DNA from: Streptomyces sp. NBC_01288
Lineage (GTDB): Bacteria; Actinomycetota; Actinomycetes; Streptomycetales; Streptomycetaceae
Direction of reading: 5' to 3'
Assembly (NCBI RefSeq): GCF_035982055.1
Contig: NZ_CP108427.1
Span: 3,472,001 to 3,536,000, forward strand
DNA: 64,000 nucleotides
The notes below the pieces were generated by a model. That model saw nothing but the letters and a program-made list of their open reading frames with translations, was not told the origin of the DNA and made no database searches. This document shows, in pieces, positions 59,631 through 64,000 of this stretch. Both the position numbers and the translations under genes were made by a program. Position 1 is the stretch's first letter. Every line of letters begins with the position of its first letter.

Positions 59631-61367
59631 TCACGCGCCCGCGATGACCTCCGCCGCCGCGTGGCCACAGACCCGGGCCGCGCCGTGAGTCGCGATGTGG
59701 AGGGCGCCTCGGGGCGGGGCCTGCGGGACGCCCATCTCGACCACGACGGTGTCGGGGCGGGCGGCGAGCAGGGTGTCGAGGGCGTCCGCCATCCAGGGAT
59801 GCCGGTGTTCGTCCCGGACCACGACGACGATGCGCCGAGTCCCGGCCGCCTTCAGGACCACGCCCCCCGCGTCCTCCCCGGCGAACCCGGCCGTCTCCGT
59901 ACCGGGCAGCAGCCGGGCCAGTTCCGCGGCCACGCCCCAGGGGGTCTCGTCGCCCACCGCGATGTTCGCAACCGGGGTGAGGAGGGCGACGTAGGGCGGT
60001 TCGGTGAGCGGGGTGAAGTCGTCGGCGCCGGTGACCGTGAGGGCGCGACGGGCGGCGACGAGTCCGATGTCGACGCGCGTCACCTCCCGCGGGGCTGGGG
60101 GGCTCGTGTCCGCAGCGGGGCTTGTGCCGTCCGAGGTCGCCTGCGAGGCGAGGACCGGCGCCGACGCGGGGCGCGTGCCCGCGGCGGAGCCCGCCTCGGA
60201 CCGGGAACCCGCTTGCGCGGCCGGGTTCGGCTCCCGCGCAGAGCGCGGACCCGCGACGGAGCCCGCTCGCGAAGAGACGGAATTCCGCGCCTCGTCGAAG
60301 GTCCCGCCCGGGGCGGAACCGGACACCCCGGCGAAGCCGCCGGCACCCGCGGCACCCGAAGCCGTCCACCGGGCCAACCCCCGTACCCGTTCCGCCGCTT
60401 CGGCCAGGCGGTCCTCCGGGAGGTCTCCCGAGCGCACCGCTCCCACCAGCGCGTCGCGCAGGCGTCGTACCGTCTCGTCGTCCGCGAGGCCTCCGCCGAC
60501 GCAGATCGCGTCGGCGCCGGCGGCGATCGCCAGGACGCTGCCGCGTTCGATGCCGTAGGTGGCGGCGATGGCCTGCATCTCCATGCCGTCGGTGACGATG
60601 AGGCCGTCGTAGGCGAGTTCGCCGCGGAGGAGGTCGGTCAGGATGCGGAGGGAGAGGGTGGCCGGGCGGTCCGGGTCCAGGGTGGGGACCAGGATGTGGG
60701 CGCTCATCACCGCGCGGCTGCCGGCGGCGATGGCCGCGCGGAACGGGAGCAGTTCGCGGTGCTCCAGGACCGTCGACTCCGCGTCGATGCGCGGCAGCGC
60801 GTGGTGGGAGTCGACCGCCGTGTCGCCGTGGCCCGGGAAGTGCTTCGTGCAGGCGGCGACGCCCGCCGACTGGAGGCCGGTGACGTAGGCCGCCGTGTGC
60901 CGGGCGACCAGCTCCGGGTCGGCGCCGAAGGACCGGACGCCGATGACCGGGTTGGAGGGGTTGGAGTTGACGTCGGCGGAGGGGGCCCAGTTCAGGTTCA
61001 CGCCGCAGGCCGCGAGTCTGCGGCCCAGCTCGTGGGCGACCGCCCTCGTCAGGTCCACGTCGTCGACCGCGCCCAGGGCGTGGTTGCCCGGGAAGGAGGA
61101 GCCCGTGCGGGCCTCCAGGCGGGTGACGTCTCCGCCCTCCTCGTCGATCGCGACCAGGACGTCGTCCCGTTCGGACCTCAACTGGGCGGTCAACGAAGAG
61201 AGTTGCTCGGGTGACGCGATGTTGCGGCCGAACAGGCCCACCGAGGCCAGGCCTTCACCGAGGCGCCGGAGCAGCCAGTCGGGGGCCGTGGTGCCGGGGA
61301 AACCCGGTTGCAGGACGGTGAGGGCGTCGCGCGTCAGGGTGTCTGTACCGCTGGCGAGTGTCGTCAT
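59631..61367 (-). CDS. GH3 beta-N-acetylglucosaminidase-type glycoside hydrolase
   Basis: The product has 578 residues. The GH3 N-terminal barrel has VAIDEEGGDVTRLE near 70, KHFPGHGDTAVDSHH near 174 (the His/Asp dyad of NagZ-type enzymes) and the nucleophile Asp in LIVTDGMEMQ near 259. A low-complexity Ala/Gly/Ser linker (about 335-430) joins it to a C-terminal alpha/beta domain. There is no signal peptide, so it probably acts on chito-oligosaccharides brought in by the das transporter. It follows dasC by 8 bases in the same operon. Confidence 0.88.
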   Translation of the reverse strand: MTTLASGTDTLTRDALTVLQPGFPGTTAPDWLLRRLGEGLASVGLFGRNIASPEQLSSLTAQLRSERDDVLVAIDEEGGDVTRLEARTGSSFPGNHALGAVDDVDLTRAVAHELGRRLAACGVNLNWAPSADVNSNPSNPVIGVRSFGADPELVARHTAAYVTGLQSAGVAACTKHFPGHGDTAVDSHHALPRIDAESTVLEHRELLPFRAAIAAGSRAVMSAHILVPTLDPDRPATLSLRILTDLLRGELAYDGLIVTDGMEMQAIAATYGIERGSVLAIAAGADAICVGGGLADDETVRRLRDALVGAVRSGDLPEDRLAEAAERVRGLARWTASGAAGAGGFAGVSGSAPGGTFDEARNSVSSRAGSVAGPRSAREPNPAAQAGSRSEAGSAAGTRPASAPVLASQATSDGTSPAADTSPPAPREVTRVDIGLVAARRALTVTGADDFTPLTEPPYVALLTPVANIAVGDETPWGVAAELARLLPGTETAGFAGEDAGGVVLKAAGTRRIVVVVRDEHRHPWMADALDTLLAARPDTVVVEMGVPQAPPRGALHIATHGAARVCGHAAAEVIAGA

Positions 61368-61375
61368 CGGTGGCG

Positions 61376-62239
61376 TTATCCCTTCACAGCGCCCGCGGTC
61401 AGCCCCGCGGCCATCTTGCGCTGGACGATGAGGAACAGGACGACGATCGGCACGGCCATCATCGTGGCGCCGGCCATCATCGGGGCGTACTCGGTGCCGT
61501 GCTTGGTGGTGAAGTTGCCGAGCCAGACGGTCGCCGTCTGGTGCTCCTGGCTGAGCAGCATGAGGGCGTACAGGTACTCGTTCCAGGCCTGGATGAAGCC
61601 GTAGACCGAGGTGGCGACCATGCCGGGGGCGAGGAGCGGGAAGACCACGCGGATGAAGGCGCCGGTGCGGGAGCAGCCGTCGACCATGGCCGCCTCCTCC
61701 AACTCCTTCGGGATGTTGACGATGAAGCCGCGCAGGGTCCACACCGTGAACGGGAGGATGAAGGTCAGGTACGTGATGACCAGGCCGGAGAGCTTGTCGT
61801 ACTGGTCGAGGTCGTTCAGCAGCAGGAAGACCGGGATGATCATCGAGACCAGCGGGACCATCTGGACCGCGAGGATGCCGACGATCACGACCTTGCGGCC
61901 GCGGAAGGCGAAGCGGGAGATGGCGAGCGCGGCCAGCAGGCCGACGACGACGCCGATCACGACCACCGACAGGGACACGATGAGGCTGCGGCCGACCGGT
62001 CCCCAGAAGTCGGCGATGTCCAGCGCCCGGCGGAAGTTGTCGAGCGTGATGCCGGTGGGCAGCAGGCTCGGGTCCGGGTCGATGGCGTCCTTGGCCGGTT
62101 TGAACGCCGTGTCGAGCATCCAGTAGAGAGGGAAGCCGACGACGACGAAGACGAGCAGGCCGAGGAGGTTCCAGCCGACCTTGGACTTCCGGCGCCCACC
62201 GGTCGGCTTCCGGGGCGCGTCGGTCGTGAGCGCGCTCAT
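61376..62239 (-). CDS. dasC: Chitobiose ABC transporter permease DasC
   Basis: The product has 287 residues with six membrane helices and the MalG-type EAA loop IPKELEEAAMVDGCSR. It forms the permease pair with DasB; the ATPase is the shared MsiK encoded elsewhere. The ATG overlaps the dasB stop by 4 bases. The position in the order dasA-dasB-dasC-glycosidase, with nagB beyond, matches S. coelicolor. Confidence 0.9.
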   Translation of the reverse strand: MSALTTDAPRKPTGGRRKSKVGWNLLGLLVFVVVGFPLYWMLDTAFKPAKDAIDPDPSLLPTGITLDNFRRALDIADFWGPVGRSLIVSLSVVVIGVVVGLLAALAISRFAFRGRKVVIVGILAVQMVPLVSMIIPVFLLLNDLDQYDKLSGLVITYLTFILPFTVWTLRGFIVNIPKELEEAAMVDGCSRTGAFIRVVFPLLAPGMVATSVYGFIQAWNEYLYALMLLSQEHQTATVWLGNFTTKHGTEYAPMMAGATMMAVPIVVLFLIVQRKMAAGLTAGAVKG

Positions 62240-63219
62240 TCGACCTCTCCGATCTGAAGCATCTGACGCATGTAGACGGCGACGACCCCGAGCAGCAGCA
62301 CCACCGTGACCAGGGCTATCGCGGAACCCTGTCCGTAGTCGTTGACGACGAAGGCACGGTCGTAGGAATAGGTGCTGAGCAGTTGGAAGTCGGCCTCGGG
62401 GTGGCCGCCGCGCATCACGAACACCTGGGGGAAGACGCCCATGTCCCAGATCACCGAGAGGGTCGTGAGCATCACGATGATCGGCTTGAGGATGGGCAGG
62501 GTGACGTACCGGAAGACGCCCCACGCGCCGGCGCCGTCGAGGCGGGCCGCCTCCTCCAACTCCTGGGGAACCTGGGTGAGTCCGGCACTGAGCGTGATCA
62601 CCACGAAGGGCACCGCGCCCCACACCACGAGCAGCATGATGACGAGGAGGCCCTGCGGTCCGCTGGCGAACCAGTTGTGGCCGATCATGTCGACGCCCGG
62701 CAACTTGCTGAGCAGCGCGTTGAAGACGCCGTAGTCCGAGTCGAAGAGCCACTTGAAGACGGTGGTCGCGACGATGACCGGCATGCCCCAACTGGCCACC
62801 AGGACAACGTTGATGAGCGTCTTCACCCAGCCGGAGACCTTCTGCTGGAGCAGGGCGAGCGCCATGCCGGCGACCATCGTGAAGATGACCGAGCCGGCCG
62901 CGAAGACGATCGTGCGGACGACGACGCCCCAGAACTCGCCGTCGCCGAGGATGCCGGAGAAGTTGTCGAAGCCGATCCACTCGGCGGGCTTGAAGCCCCA
63001 CAGCTGGGACTGGCCGAAGGACTGGAACGACAGGGTGACCAGGCGGACCAGCGGATAGCCCATGACCAGGGCGAGGATGAGCAGACAGGGCGCGAGCAGC
63101 AGCCAGGGAACCCCGGCCCCTCTCGACGTCCGCCGTCCGCGGGGTGCGTCGGAGACGCGCGGTGGGGGCGCCTGCCGCGGTGGCGGCACCTTGGCAGGGG
63201 TGGTCGTGTCGGCACTCAT
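62236..63219 (-). CDS. dasB: Chitobiose ABC transporter permease DasB
   Basis: The product has 327 residues. A Pro-rich cytoplasmic start (1-35) is followed by six membrane helices and the MalF-type EAA loop VPQELEEAARLDGAG. It works with DasC and the DasA lipoprotein to import N,N'-diacetylchitobiose. A 293-base gap with a hairpin and a long palindrome separates it from dasA, which may lower its level relative to the binding protein. Confidence 0.9.
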   Translation of the reverse strand: MSADTTTPAKVPPPRQAPPPRVSDAPRGRRTSRGAGVPWLLLAPCLLILALVMGYPLVRLVTLSFQSFGQSQLWGFKPAEWIGFDNFSGILGDGEFWGVVVRTIVFAAGSVIFTMVAGMALALLQQKVSGWVKTLINVVLVASWGMPVIVATTVFKWLFDSDYGVFNALLSKLPGVDMIGHNWFASGPQGLLVIMLLVVWGAVPFVVITLSAGLTQVPQELEEAARLDGAGAWGVFRYVTLPILKPIIVMLTTLSVIWDMGVFPQVFVMRGGHPEADFQLLSTYSYDRAFVVNDYGQGSAIALVTVVLLLGVVAVYMRQMLQIGEVE

Positions 63220-63283
63220 CGCGCGCTCCTCAGCGATCCCTCAGGTCGTACGGCCGTGCTGCGTAGCGGATTTCGTACGGGAG

Positions 63284-63329
63284 GCGGGGCCCTGCCCCGA
63301 GAACACCGAGGTGTCTAACAGGGCCCCGC
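63284..63329 (-). terminator. Stem-loop between dasA and dasB
   Basis: GCGGGGCCCTG (63284-63294) and CAGGGCCCCGC (63319-63329) form a perfect 11-bp stem; the 24-base loop contains its own CACC/GGTG hairpin. It is probably an intercistronic attenuator that leaves dasA in excess over dasB. Confidence 0.65.
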
Positions 63330-63332
63330 ACT

Positions 63333-63508
63333 GGGTCCTGCCGTCAAACTCCCGTCGTCCGCCCGGAGGGCGGGCCCGGCGGCGTCTGGTGCGTGCGATC
63401 GCAAGGCGCCGGAGCGTCCTCGTGGCGGAGCCACGTGGGCGGTTCGGCAACGCAGCGAGCGTGCGTGCCAGGCGTCGCCGGGCAGGCGGGAGTTTGGCGG
63501 CAGGGCCC
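63333..63508. repeat. Long imperfect palindrome (dispersed repeat)
   Basis: The outer 34 bases at the left (63333-63366) and 31 at the right (63478-63508) are reverse complements with few mismatches, and inner arms continue (GCCCGGCGGCGTCTGG at about 63373 against CCAGGCGTCGCCGGGC at about 63468) to a centre at CGTGG-CGGAG-CCACG (63421-63435). The whole ~176 bases can fold into one hairpin. It resembles small non-autonomous mobile (MITE-like) elements common between Streptomyces genes. Confidence 0.7.
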
Positions 63509-63512
63509 CCGG

Positions 63513-64000
63513 TCACTTGGTGTTGATGACCTTGTCGATCGCGGTGTCCGCGGCCTTCGCGGCGTCCTCGACCGACTGCTTGCCGGTGCCGATGTTCTGC
63601 AACATGGTCTGGAGGACCTGGGCCTTCTCGACCTGGCCCCAGCCCGGTGCCATCGGGACGAACCAGTTGGACTCGGCCGCGGTGGCCGGGACCGCCGTCG
63701 CGGGGTCGCTCTTCAGCGTCGCGAGGTCGGTCTTGTTGTTCGGCAGGTTGCCCTTGGCCATCAGGCCCTTCTGGCCGGACGGACCGGTGAAGGCGTTGAT
63801 CCACTCGGCGGCGAGCGCCTGCGCCTTGGACTTCACCGGGACGGCGAGGTCCGAACCGCCCAGGAACACGGGCATGTTCTTGCCGGACGGGCCCGGCATC
63901 ACGAAGTTGACGAGGTCGGTCTTCAGTTTGCCGCCGGTCTTGTCGTTCTTCGGGTCGGCGGCGGTCGCGCCCTCCCACGCGGCGGCGAAGATCATGGACG
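63513..64000 (-). CDS. dasA: Chitobiose-binding lipoprotein DasA, C-terminal part
   Basis: Only the C-terminal ~162 residues are in the window; the start lies to the right of base 64000. The segment has the end of a family-1 solute-binding protein (MPVFLGGSDLAVP, AAEWINAFTG, WFVPMAPGWGQVE, and a helix before the end). The order with dasB, dasC, GH3 and nagB identifies it as DasA, which captures N,N'-diacetylchitobiose at the cell surface. Confidence 0.85.
   Translation of the reverse strand, partial: SMIFAAAWEGATAADPKNDKTGGKLKTDLVNFVMPGPSGKNMPVFLGGSDLAVPVKSKAQALAAEWINAFTGPSGQKGLMAKGNLPNNKTDLATLKSDPATAVPATAAESNWFVPMAPGWGQVEKAQVLQTMLQNIGTGKQSVEDAAKAADTAIDKVINTK

Overview
The window is a high-GC actinobacterial chromosome segment, almost certainly Streptomyces. 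The evidence is the gene content: a conservon (roadblock/DUF742/GTPase with a nitrate-sensor-like kinase), sodX/sodN, wblE, sigH with its anti-sigma factor, the dasABC chitobiose transporter next to nagB, a DUF5753/DUF397 regulatory pair and two genes with the rare TTA leucine codon. No rRNA, tRNA, CRISPR array, transposase or integrase was seen.

Bases 1-3290 look like one end of an integrative conjugative element. Four tightly overlapping leftward genes (DUF6284, a PycTM-type membrane protein, an unknown and a cut-off membrane protein) face a rightward pair made of a GntR/UTRA repressor and a UTRA-only paralogue. The 570-bp divergent region holds a consensus leftward promoter bracketed by two copies of a GAACTAGTTC palindrome, a third copy in front of the repressor gene, and an rRNA-type boxA element in the leftward leader. 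The chromosome proper starts near 3293.

3293-21925: a conservon operon ending in a styrene/indole-type flavoprotein monooxygenase, a PP2C-like protein, a MarR regulator, a secreted GH25 lysozyme, lon with a HAIR-like heat-shock operator, a DUF4259 pair, a regulatory trio (ATPase, XRE-DUF5753, DUF397), a GNAT enzyme, a rhomboid-like protein, a spermidine-synthase-like protein and an OmpR-type two-component system. 22207-33172: the fused 2-oxoglutarate dehydrogenase, small conserved genes, a DUF4097-PadR operon, a Clp-N/HTH operon with doubled operators, a zinc-type dehydrogenase and NAD-malic enzyme. 33673-44676: a glutamate-type ABC transporter, methyltransferase, CGNR protein, nickel superoxide dismutase with its maturation protease, a split purine module (stand-alone AICAR transformylase plus PurO-type IMP cyclohydrolase), AraC/VOC genes and small enzymes.

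44854-47513 is the most striking locus: a family 2B encapsulin shell protein carrying a cyclic-nucleotide-binding domain, followed by a polyprenyl diphosphate synthase with a disordered Pro/Thr-rich N-terminus that looks like a cargo-loading segment. Next come an amidase, a PLP enzyme, a Na+/H+ antiporter, a UBP zinc finger, anti-sigma/sigH, a lipid kinase, wblE and a PAS/HisKA_2 sensor kinase. The window ends in the aminosugar region: an SIS-domain protein, nagB, a GH3 enzyme, dasC, dasB and the C-terminal end of dasA. DasR-type operators (dre) precede nagB and lie upstream of the sensor kinase, and a long palindromic repeat separates dasA from dasB.
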